Source: Chloroflexota bacterium (GTDB lineage Bacteria; Chloroflexota; Limnocylindria; Limnocylindrales; CSP1-4). From it: DNA of 34,100 nt. Under the pieces are notes generated by a model that saw only the letters and a program-made list of their open reading frames with translations, had not been told where the DNA came from and ran no database searches. The DNA lies in assembly GCA_004297395.1 (NCBI GenBank), contig SCUO01000019.1, forward strand, positions 1 to 34,100, written 5' to 3'. The translations under genes and the position numbers were made by a program. Positions 24,264-31,224 of this stretch are shown here, one piece after another. Position 1 is the first letter of the stretch; the number at the start of each line of letters is the position of its first letter.

Positions 24264-25240
24264 CGCTACCTGCGGCAGCGCCGCCAACCTTGCCGCTGCC
24301 GCTGCCGCTGGGCCGGCCGATGCGCGAGATCTTCGGCGAGACGGTTGCGGAGCTGGCAACGGCGGACCCACGGATCGTCATGCTCGACGGCGACCTCGGC
24401 AGCTCCACCCGGGCCGACATCTTCGAGAAGGCCCACCCCGACAAGTACCTCCAGATGGGCATCGCCGAGCAGAACATGCTGGGCGTCGCGGCCGGGTTGG
24501 CGACGATGGGCCTGATCCCGTTCATCAGCACCTTCGTGTCGTTCGCCGTCGTCCGGCCGCTCGACCAGGTCCGCCTGCTCATCGCCCAGACCGGGCTCAA
24601 CGTCAAGATCACGCCCGGCTATGCGGGCCTGTTCACCGGCCAGACCGGGATGAGCCACATCATCGTCGACGACATGTCGATCATGCGGGCCATGCCCGGC
24701 ATGGTCACGGTCTCCCCGGCCGATGACGTCGAGGCCCGCCAGGCCCTCCAGTGGGCGGCGTCGTACGAGGGTCCCTGCTACGTCCGCCTGGTGCGCGACG
24801 CCACCGCCCGGCTGTTCAGCGAGGACTACCGGTTCGAGTTCGGCAAGGCGGTCGAGGTTCGCCGCGGGACGGATGTCACGATCTTCAGCACCGGGGCCCA
24901 GACGCCCCGGACCGTGGCGGCCGCCGAGCTCCTGGCGGCCGATGGCATCGATGCCCACGTCATCCACCTGCCCACGATCAAGCCGCTCGACGTGGAGGCG
25001 ATCGTGGCCGGCGCCGAGCGAACGGGCCGGGTCATCACGGTCGAGGAGCACACCGTCATCGGCGGCCTCGGCGGGGCCGTCGCCGAGACCCTGTCCGAGC
25101 ACCGGCCGACGCGGGTGGATCGGATCGGCCTCCGCGACCTGTACCCGGAATCCGGGCCGAACGACGCGCTCCTCGACATCTACGGCCTGTCGCCCAGCAG
25201 GGTCGCGGAGCAGGTGCGGGAGATCCTCCGCCGGCCCTGA
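24260..25240 (+). CDS. Transketolase C-terminal (PYR plus C domain) subunit
   Basis: A 326-residue partner of the previous gene, overlapping it by four bases (ATGA). The catalytic Glu that activates ThDP is Glu70 in QMGIAEQNMLGVAAGLA. The PYR domain continues with FISTFVSFAVVRPLDQVR and GYAGLFTGQTGMSH. The C-terminal domain starts near VTIFSTGAQTPRTV and includes ITVEEHTVIGGLGGAVAE. A short Leu-Pro repeat (TLPLPLPLGRP) precedes the usual start near residue 20, encoded by repeated CTGCCG units. It is the last gene of its operon. Confidence 0.93.
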   Translation: MTLPAAAPPTLPLPLPLGRPMREIFGETVAELATADPRIVMLDGDLGSSTRADIFEKAHPDKYLQMGIAEQNMLGVAAGLATMGLIPFISTFVSFAVVRPLDQVRLLIAQTGLNVKITPGYAGLFTGQTGMSHIIVDDMSIMRAMPGMVTVSPADDVEARQALQWAASYEGPCYVRLVRDATARLFSEDYRFEFGKAVEVRRGTDVTIFSTGAQTPRTVAAAELLAADGIDAHVIHLPTIKPLDVEAIVAGAERTGRVITVEEHTVIGGLGGAVAETLSEHRPTRVDRIGLRDLYPESGPNDALLDIYGLSPSRVAEQVREILRRP

Positions 25241-25321
25241 GGGCGGCGCCTCGGTGGCCGCGCGGCACCTTCGCAGCGGTGCGGCGCCCCGGCGGCGACA
25301 AGCGCCTCGGTGCCGCAGCCT
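25241..25321. other. Convergent gap between transketolase and GntR regulator 2
   Basis: This gap has no gene. The 11-base sequence GCGCCTCGGTG occurs at 25246-25256 and again at 25302-25312, and a GCACC/GGTGC hairpin lies between. No T-run is present, so any termination here is weak. Confidence 0.4.
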
Positions 25322-26029
25322 TCAGGCGCCGGCCCGAGCCTCGCGGCGTCCGCTCCGGCCGGTGGGGGTCTCGGCGTCCTGCCAGCCTTCGGCCAGGTGG
25401 GCGCTGGCCTGGTCGAAGTGGTCCCGGAGGGCCACCACGACACGCTCCGGTTCCCGGGTCCGGAGGGCCTCGACGATGCCGGGATGGAGACCCGCCGTCC
25501 AGTGGCTGTCGGCACCCGGGGCGACGAGCGTGATGTAGGTCCTCGAGAACGGCTCCAGCGAGCGCCAGACGCGCTCGAGCGTGGCGTTGCCGGCCAGCTT
25601 CACGAGGCGGCTGTGGAAGGTGGCATCGGCCAGGGCGACCTCGTGGCGATCACCCGAATCGGCGGCCTGCTCCATCGCCGCCAGGAGAGCCTCGATCTCG
25701 GTCAGGTCGGCGTCGGTCATCCGGGGAACGCCCATGCGCGCCGCGAGGGCCTCGAGCTCCGCCCGGACCGCATAGGCCTCGAGCAGCTCGCGCCGGGAGG
25801 GGTGGCGGACCCGGGCGCCGCGGAAGGGCAGGATCTCGATGACGCCCAGGGCCTCGAGGCCGCGGAGCGCCTCCCGAACCGGGGCCTGGCTCGTCCCGAG
25901 CTCGCGGGCGACGCGGGTCTCGACGATCCTCGACTGCGCCGGATAGCGGCCCGACAGGATGTCCTGCAGGAGGCGGTCCTTGACCTGGTCTGCCAGGACG
26001 CTGCGGGAGATGCCACCGTCGTCGGTCAT
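25322..26029 (-). CDS. GntR-family (FCD/FadR subfamily) transcriptional regulator 2
   Basis: A 235-residue paralogue of the regulator at 12277-13014. I chose the ATG at 26029 because an AGGAG site lies six bases upstream. The winged helix holds the same recognition helix, ELGTSQAPVREALR, as regulator 1. The FCD domain keeps the metal-binding pattern (DATFHSRLVKLAGN, then HPGIVEAL, then RDHFDQA). NATLERVW and LEPFSRTYIT are also shared, so duplication is recent or the ligand is related. It is convergent with the transketolase operon and upstream of the hydrogenase operon's end. It has no ATCGATTAT operator of its own, but an inverted repeat lies at 26075-26093. Confidence 0.92.
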   Translation of the reverse strand: MTDDGGISRSVLADQVKDRLLQDILSGRYPAQSRIVETRVARELGTSQAPVREALRGLEALGVIEILPFRGARVRHPSRRELLEAYAVRAELEALAARMGVPRMTDADLTEIEALLAAMEQAADSGDRHEVALADATFHSRLVKLAGNATLERVWRSLEPFSRTYITLVAPGADSHWTAGLHPGIVEALRTREPERVVVALRDHFDQASAHLAEGWQDAETPTGRSGRREARAGA

Positions 26030-26058
26030 GCGGGCTCCTGCGGATGGGGTCAGCCGCA

Positions 26059-26093
26059 AGTCTAGCGCCGCGTCGTAACCGCCTCCGGGTTAC
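26059..26093 (-). promoter_or_regulatory. Possible promoter and inverted repeat upstream of GntR regulator 2
   Basis: GTAACC (26075-26080) and GGTTAC (26088-26093) form a 6-base inverted repeat with a 7-base centre, about 46 bases upstream of the ATG. A possible -10, TAGACT on the minus strand (26064-26059), places the repeat over the -35 region. It could be an operator for this gene. It also lies 83 bases after the cytochrome c stop, so a weak terminator is an alternative. Confidence 0.35.
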
Positions 26094-26175
26094 CCGGACC
26101 GGCGGCGGCGGCTCGAGGATCCCGCGGCCCTGCGACGGGAGCTGGCGAGCAGCTAGGGTCGAGCGCGACGCCCCG

Positions 26176-27078
26176 TCACGACGACGGCGGCGGCAGGCTG
26201 GCGTCCGGCGCGGGGGTGAGCAGCGGCAGCGGGCCGGTGGCCTTGATGTCGTGGCACAAGAGGCAGGTCGAGTTCTCGCGCCGGGCGTGATCGATCGGCA
26301 GCCCGCCGGTCTGGGCCGACTGGTGGCACTCGCGACAACCGACCGCCGTCCCCGGCTCGTGGGGGTACTCGGGTGGCGGCAGCGCCGCGGGCTTGTGGCA
26401 CAGCCAGCACTCGTCCTGGTTGCGCCCGACCATGCTCGTCGGCAGGTGGGCGAAGGTCCCGTGGCAGTCGAGGCAGTGCTGGTCCTGCAGCCGCGAGTGG
26501 GGCTGGGTGATGGTCGGTCCCTCGGGCGGCAGCTTGTGGCAGTTGAGGCACTCCTCCTCCGGGATGCCCACGTGACCGGGCGCTCGGCGGCCGAGCGATT
26601 CATTGGTGTGGCACGTCAGGCAGCGCCGCCAGCCCTCCAGCGGGTGGCCGATCGCGGGGACCGGCTTGAGCCCGCCCGAGCCGCCGCTCTCGTGGCACAG
26701 AAGGCAGCTGGCGCTCGTCGGGATGTGGGCCAGGCCCATCGACATGAGGTCGAACGAGCCCGACGGCGACGCCTGGTCCGGGTGGCCCGGCGCATCGCGG
26801 CCCGAGGTCAGGACGAAGATGAGGATGACGGCGATCACCGCGACGTTGGCGACGAGGAGAGCCCTGATCAGGACCTCCACCGGCCCGCGGACACCCCTGA
26901 TCCGGAAGCGGCGCCGGGCGGGACGCTTCCGGCCGGGAGCGGGCGCGGTCGACGCGACGACAGGGGTGGTCTCGGCGGTGAGCGGCGGCGGGACCGCGGG
27001 GGCCAACGCTGCCTCGGACGAGGTCGAAGCGACGGGATCCTCGGCCGGTGGCAGGCCCGGGTCTCTCGGCTCGGTCAC
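26176..27078 (-). CDS. Membrane-anchored seven-heme cytochrome c of the hydrogenase operon
   Basis: A 300-residue protein. The GTG at 27078 overlaps the stop of the cytochrome b gene by four bases. Residues 1-66 are Pro/Ala/Thr-rich, then basic (RKRPARRRFRIR). One membrane helix lies at about 69-91, with the rest outside. Seven CxxCH heme c sites follow: CLLCH (125-129), CLTCH, CLNCH, CLDCH, CWLCH, CRECH and CLLCH, interspersed with extra His residues for bis-His ligation (AHIPTS, GHPLEGW, HSRLQDQH, PHEPG). It has no named family that I can assign, but resembles NapC/NrfH-like and other periplasmic multiheme carriers. In context it probably takes electrons from the cytochrome b or directly from the hydrogenase. 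Confidence 0.88.
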   Translation of the reverse strand: MTEPRDPGLPPAEDPVASTSSEAALAPAVPPPLTAETTPVVASTAPAPGRKRPARRRFRIRGVRGPVEVLIRALLVANVAVIAVILIFVLTSGRDAPGHPDQASPSGSFDLMSMGLAHIPTSASCLLCHESGGSGGLKPVPAIGHPLEGWRRCLTCHTNESLGRRAPGHVGIPEEECLNCHKLPPEGPTITQPHSRLQDQHCLDCHGTFAHLPTSMVGRNQDECWLCHKPAALPPPEYPHEPGTAVGCRECHQSAQTGGLPIDHARRENSTCLLCHDIKATGPLPLLTPAPDASLPPPSS

Positions 27079-27842
27079 TGGATCCGCTCCAGGAGCTCGG
27101 GGCCGCCATCGCGGGCCTCGACGATCTCCTCGTGGGAGACGTACTTGAAGCCGCTGAAGATGCTCGACAGGAGGCCGTTCTTCTCGAGGTGGTCGACGAG
27201 CACGCAGCTGTAGACGTGGAACAGCGAGATCGCGAGGATCCCCCACATCGCGAGGTGGTGGACAAGCCGGACGAGCTGCGGGCCGACGACGCCGATGAGC
27301 CAGCCGAAGCCGGTCGCCCCGGGCTCAGAGCCGAGCAGGCCATCGAGGGCGAAGCCGCTGACCGTCTCGAGCAGCAGGAGCGCCCACAGCAGGACGTAGG
27401 CCGACGCCGCGAGCTGGTTGTGGCCGAGGATCCGCGGGATCTCCTTGCGGATGAAGGCGTAGAACGCCGCCTGGCGGAAGATCTCGATGAGCTGGACCCG
27501 GGTGACGGGGAAGAACGCCGACCAGCGGGCGAAGCGGTTGCCGGCCAGCAACCAGACCACCCGGAGGAGGCCCGAGCCGAGGAGGGCGTAGGCGGCGAGC
27601 ATGTGAACCTGGCGGACGGTCGTCATGACCGCCCCGCCGGGCGGGATGAGGAACGGGTCGGCGATGTAGCCGCCGGTCAGGCTCAGGACGACGATGCAGC
27701 CGGCCGTGACCCAGTGGGTAAGGCGGACCGGCAGCTGCCAGATGTAGAGCCTGAAGCGTTCCTCCACCACCGGGTGGTGGGCGGGCGCGACGGGCTCGAC
27801 CAGGGCGCGCTCGGCGAGCGCTGGGTCGGCCAGGGCAGTCAT
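27075..27842 (-). CDS. [NiFe]-hydrogenase cytochrome b subunit
   Basis: A 255-residue membrane diheme cytochrome b of the HyaC/HupC type, which accepts electrons from the small subunit and reduces quinone. The ATG at 27842 has a GGAGGA site. Four hydrophobic helices are visible (LTHWVTAGCIVVLSLTGGYI, VHMLAAYALLGSGLLRVVWLL, AYVLLWALLLLETVSGFAL, HHLAMWGILAISLFHVYSCVLVDH). Candidate heme His residues are in LTHW, QVHM, VHHL and LFHVY. It lies 16 bases after the large-subunit stop and overlaps the cytochrome c gene by four bases. Confidence 0.9.
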   Translation of the reverse strand: MTALADPALAERALVEPVAPAHHPVVEERFRLYIWQLPVRLTHWVTAGCIVVLSLTGGYIADPFLIPPGGAVMTTVRQVHMLAAYALLGSGLLRVVWLLAGNRFARWSAFFPVTRVQLIEIFRQAAFYAFIRKEIPRILGHNQLAASAYVLLWALLLLETVSGFALDGLLGSEPGATGFGWLIGVVGPQLVRLVHHLAMWGILAISLFHVYSCVLVDHLEKNGLLSSIFSGFKYVSHEEIVEARDGGPELLERIQ

Positions 27843-27858
27843 CGTCCGGTCCTCCGCA

Positions 27859-29553
27859 TCAGTGGACCGCGCACGCCGGGCAGGGGTCGAAGGCATGGAT
27901 CGTCCGGAGGACGTCGACGGGGGCCGCGAGGTCGGGCACGGGCGTGCCCACGAGGGCCTCCTCGAGGGCGCCACGCCGGCCACGGTCGTCGCGCGGTGAT
28001 AGGTTCCAGGTGCTGCCGTCGATGACCTGGTAGGCCGCGATCCGGCGATCGCGGATCCGGAGCCAGTGCCCGAGCGCGCCGCCGGGCGACTCGGCCAGCG
28101 ACCAGCCCTCGGCCTCGACCGGCCAGCGATCGGGGTTCCAGGCCGAGATGTCGGCGAAGGCCAGGTCTCCGGCGGCCAGGTTCGCCCGGAGCTCGGCGAG
28201 CCAGCCAGCGAGGCGGTCGACGACGAGCCTTGCCTCGATCGCGCCGGCCACGATCCGGCCGAACGTGGTGCCGAGGGCCTCGGGCGCGATGCCGAGATCC
28301 GCCAGGACCCGGCGGATGATCAACGCCGGCTCGCCGTTCGTCGCGAGCGCGACCGCGATCCGCGCGGCCGGTCCCACCTCCATCGGGTCGTCCCAGTAGC
28401 GCGGCGCCTTGGCCCAGCTGTAGCGCTCCGCGCCCTCGAGCGAGGTGACCGGCGGCCGGGGGCCATGGTAGCGAGGCTCCGTGCGCCCGTCGGACGGGTG
28501 GACGAGCCCGCTCTCGCCGTCGTAGTGGGCGTGACCGATGGCCTCGGCGATCCCCGCCTCCTCGACCTGGTCCACCGTCCTCAGGTCACCGTCCATGAGC
28601 CGGCCCCGAGGGAGCAGCAGCCTGGGGGCGTCGGAATCGTCCTCGGGAAACTCGCCGTAGGCGAGCAGGTTGCCGAGCCCGCGCCCGACCTCGGTCGCGT
28701 CACGGTAGGCATCGGCGAGGTACAGCACGTCGGGCAGGTAGACGCCTTCGACGAAGTCGCGAGCGCCGTCGATGAGGCTCTGGAGGGCGACGAGGCCGCG
28801 CTCGCTCAGGGCGCCAGGGGCGCTCGACTGGGGTCGCCTGGGGTGCTCGCCGGTCGCCAGCACCGGTCCACCCCAGGGCGGTGTCAGGGCCGTCCCACCC
28901 ACGAGGAGCGTCTGGGGATGGGGGCTCTTGCCGCCCAGGAACGTCTGCAGGCGGGTCATGCTCCGGCGCCACTCGAGCGCCTCGATCGAATGGGCACCGA
29001 CGACGAGGGACGCTGCCGGGGTCAGCCGCGAGCCGCCGCCCGGGGTGCCCGGGGCGAAGATGCCGGGTTGGCCGGAGTCGACGAGGGCGGCAAGGCGACC
29101 GCGCACGACCTCGAAGTAGGAGGCACTCGAGGCAGGGCTGTCGCCGATCGAGCGAGCGAGCTCGGAGGCGGCGGTGGGGTCGGCCGTGGCGCCGGCGACG
29201 AGATCGGCCCAGTCGGGCAGCTGGCGGCGGTAGAAGCCGGTCACGTGGCTCGTGACGAGCTGCGCCCCGGCGGCGAGGTTGCGGACGAGCCGGGCGTTGG
29301 CCGGGATCCTGATCCCGAGGGCCTGCTCGACGGCCCGGACCGACGCCAGTCCGTGGACGCCGTTGCAGGATCCGCAGACCCGCTGGGCCATCAGCCAGGC
29401 GTCCCGGGGATCCCGCCCGATGAGGGTCCGCTCGAGGCCGCGGAACATGGTCGCGGCGACCCAGGCATCGGTGACGACACCGCCCTGGACGTCCAGCTCG
29501 ACCCGGAGGGGTCCGCCGACGCGGGTGACGGGATCGATGACCAGCCGGGTCAT
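27859..29553 (-). CDS. [NiFe]-hydrogenase large (catalytic) subunit without C-terminal extension
   Basis: A 564-residue Ni-Fe active-site subunit that oxidises H2. The N-terminal metal motif is RVCGSCNGVHGLAS (Cys60, Cys63). The C-terminal motif DPCPACAVH (Cys558, Cys561) ends at His564, and the stop codon follows immediately. Most large subunits carry a 15-30 residue tail after this His that is cleaved during Ni insertion; it is missing here. The start overlaps the small-subunit stop by four bases (ATGA). Group 1-like features such as PVTRVGGPLRVELDV and HPQTLLVGG are present. No hyp maturation genes or protease gene are in the window, and none of the latter would be needed. Confidence 0.93.
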   Translation of the reverse strand: MTRLVIDPVTRVGGPLRVELDVQGGVVTDAWVAATMFRGLERTLIGRDPRDAWLMAQRVCGSCNGVHGLASVRAVEQALGIRIPANARLVRNLAAGAQLVTSHVTGFYRRQLPDWADLVAGATADPTAASELARSIGDSPASSASYFEVVRGRLAALVDSGQPGIFAPGTPGGGSRLTPAASLVVGAHSIEALEWRRSMTRLQTFLGGKSPHPQTLLVGGTALTPPWGGPVLATGEHPRRPQSSAPGALSERGLVALQSLIDGARDFVEGVYLPDVLYLADAYRDATEVGRGLGNLLAYGEFPEDDSDAPRLLLPRGRLMDGDLRTVDQVEEAGIAEAIGHAHYDGESGLVHPSDGRTEPRYHGPRPPVTSLEGAERYSWAKAPRYWDDPMEVGPAARIAVALATNGEPALIIRRVLADLGIAPEALGTTFGRIVAGAIEARLVVDRLAGWLAELRANLAAGDLAFADISAWNPDRWPVEAEGWSLAESPGGALGHWLRIRDRRIAAYQVIDGSTWNLSPRDDRGRRGALEEALVGTPVPDLAAPVDVLRTIHAFDPCPACAVH

Positions 29554-30818
29554 GGCCGGGGATCCGCGGGTGCGGGATCGGTGGCGGCGGGATCGATGGC
29601 GTCGGGCTCCGTGGGCGCGAACTCCGTGGGAGTGGGCTCCGAGGGCGCGGGCTCCGGGGCCTTCGGCTCAGTCGCGCCGGGGGCTGGATCGTCCTGGAGC
29701 TGATCGGCGGACACCCGACCCGCGGCGGCCGCACGGCGGCGAGCCACGACCTTGTTCCGGAGCTCGCGGGCGTAGGTCGCCGAGCCGTGCACAGCGGTCA
29801 GGGCGGCGACGCCGCCGACCAGGGCCAGCCCGATCTGGTCCGCGGTGATGGTGGGAGCGAAGGGGATCGTCGACGGCAGGCGAGCGTGCGCCGGTCCCAT
29901 CGCATCCCAGAAGCGGCGCATCGTGCAGCCGATGCAGCCCTGGCCCGCCTTCACGTTCCAGCTGGTCCCCGACGCGTACTGGACGGTGGCGCAGTTGGCG
30001 AACGTCTCGGGGCCCTTGCAGCCCAGCTTGTAGAGGCACCAGCCCTTCTGGGCGCCCTCATCGCCCCAGGCCAGGACGAACTCGCCGAACTCGAAATGGG
30101 CCCGCCGCTCGCACAGGTTGTGGATGAGGCCGCCGTAGGCGAAGTAGGGCCGGTGCCGGGAATCGGTCGCCGGCAGCTCGTCGAAGGCCAGGTAGTGGGC
30201 GATCGTCGCGGTCAGGTTCTCGACGTTCATCGGGCAACCGGGGAGGCTGACCAGCCGGGCATCGGGGGCGACGTCGGCGACGCCGACCGAGCCCGTTGCG
30301 CCACCGCTCGAGGCGGGCGTCCCGCCGTCGAAGGCGCAGGCTCCGACCGCGATCGTGGCCAGGGCGCCGTTGCAGACCTCGCGAACGACGTCCCGGAAGG
30401 GCCGGCCGCCGAGGGTGCAGGCCATGCCGTCGTCGGCGGTCGGGATGGCGCCCTCGACGACCGCGAAGTAGCCGTCCGGATACCGGTCGGCGAGGCTGGT
30501 CACCACCGCCGTGGCCGCCTCGCCCGACGTCCCCATCAGCGTCTCGTGGTACTCGACCGAGAGGAGATCCAGGAGCAGCTCACCCACCGACGGGCCGGCC
30601 GCGGCCAGGAACGCCTCGGTGTCGCCACCACAGGCCTGGCCCCGGAGCCAGATCACCGGCAGGCGCGGCGCCCGCTCGATCGCCGCCGTGATCCTGGGTG
30701 CGTAGGTGGCCGGGAGCGCCAGCGCCGCCGTCATCGCGGCGCCGAACTTGAGGAACGCTCGTCGTGTCATGCCGCGCCTCGTGAGCGCGGCGTAGAGACC
30801 GTCCTCCGGTCTGATCAT
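29550..30818 (-). CDS. [NiFe]-hydrogenase small (Fe-S) subunit with Asp in the proximal cluster site
   Basis: A 422-residue electron-transfer subunit. A twin-arginine signal TRRAFLKFG (18-26) sends the folded dimer across the membrane. The proximal-cluster motif, normally CTxC, reads QACGGDTEAF: Cys63 is kept but the second Cys is Asp66. The other proximal ligands are in VGACAFDGG and LPGCPMN. This 3-Cys/1-Asp set is known from the oxygen-tolerant actinobacterial-type (group 1h) enzyme. The distal cluster uses IHNLC, GWC and LGC, and the medial cluster uses NCATVQYASG and GQGCIGC. A C-terminal membrane helix (IGLALVGGVAALTAV) is followed by a basic stretch and a roughly 50-residue Pro/Thr/Glu/Ala tail of EPxP- and TDPAP-like units. 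The ATG at 30818 has a TGGAG site. Confidence 0.93.
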   Translation of the reverse strand: MIRPEDGLYAALTRRGMTRRAFLKFGAAMTAALALPATYAPRITAAIERAPRLPVIWLRGQACGGDTEAFLAAAGPSVGELLLDLLSVEYHETLMGTSGEAATAVVTSLADRYPDGYFAVVEGAIPTADDGMACTLGGRPFRDVVREVCNGALATIAVGACAFDGGTPASSGGATGSVGVADVAPDARLVSLPGCPMNVENLTATIAHYLAFDELPATDSRHRPYFAYGGLIHNLCERRAHFEFGEFVLAWGDEGAQKGWCLYKLGCKGPETFANCATVQYASGTSWNVKAGQGCIGCTMRRFWDAMGPAHARLPSTIPFAPTITADQIGLALVGGVAALTAVHGSATYARELRNKVVARRRAAAAGRVSADQLQDDPAPGATEPKAPEPAPSEPTPTEFAPTEPDAIDPAATDPAPADPRP

Positions 30819-31224
30819 TCGCTCCAGTCACTCCCGGTCGCGGATCGCTCGACGTCGTGACCGGATCGGGTCACGGCGGCGCGAACGGCCGCGGTTCCGT
30901 GGATCGACTATGGGCAACGGAGCGGCAGACGGGACGAGCCGTCCAGCCTCTTGGGGCCGAGCCGAAGGGCATCCATCTGGATGCCTTCAGGGACACCCGG
31001 TCACGTCGAGGGCGGGACCCTAGGGGAGCCCGGGCGTCAGGCCCGATTGAAGGAGCTGATGTTGTCGTTCCAGATCCCGAGCGCGAGACGCGATGGTCGC
31101 AGCACCGGCGGCAGCAGAGGGCCCACGCGGTGCTGCCGTGGTACCTGTCAGTACGGGACAACCCTACGGTCGCCTAGACTCGACCTGACCGATTCGTGGC
31201 CCCGTGCGCTCGGAGGTGCCCGCC
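30819..31224. other. Divergent gap between hydrogenase and phosphoketolase operons
   Basis: No gene is convincing in these 406 bases. The stretch holds the palindrome at 30857-30874 and a hairpin GGCATCC-ATCT-GGATGCC at 30968-30985. A TAGACT box lies at 31175-31180, 45 bases before the phosphoketolase start, and could be its -10, but I see no good -35. I found no ATCGATTAT operator here, so this region is outside the regulon of the left-hand genes. Confidence 0.5.
30857..30874. promoter_or_regulatory. Near-perfect palindrome upstream of the hydrogenase operon
   Basis: GTGACCGGATCGGGTCAC is an 18-base dyad: 6-base arms GTGACC/GGTCAC and a central GATC, with one mismatched pair flanking the centre. 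It lies 39 bases upstream of the hydrogenase small-subunit start codon, where a promoter operator would be expected. The spacing does not match a CRP-type TGTGA-N6-TCACA site. The regulator is unknown. Confidence 0.5.

Noticed and set aside
25246-25312. Eleven-base direct repeat GCGCCTCGGTG as a possible attachment site or insertion target duplication
   Set aside because: There is no mobile-element gene between or near the copies, and short GC-rich repeats are frequent in this sequence.
30851-30880. CRP/FNR-type site at the palindrome before the hydrogenase operon
   Set aside because: The spacing between GTGA and TCAC is ten bases, not six, and the flanks do not match TTGAT-N4-ATCAA.
30928-30943. 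Hairpin GACGG-GACGAG-CCGTC with an ACGA in the loop, resembling one half of a guanidine-II (mini-ykkC) riboswitch
   Set aside because: That class needs two such hairpins in tandem with ACGR tetraloops closed by a C-G pair. Only one is present and the inner pair is G-G.
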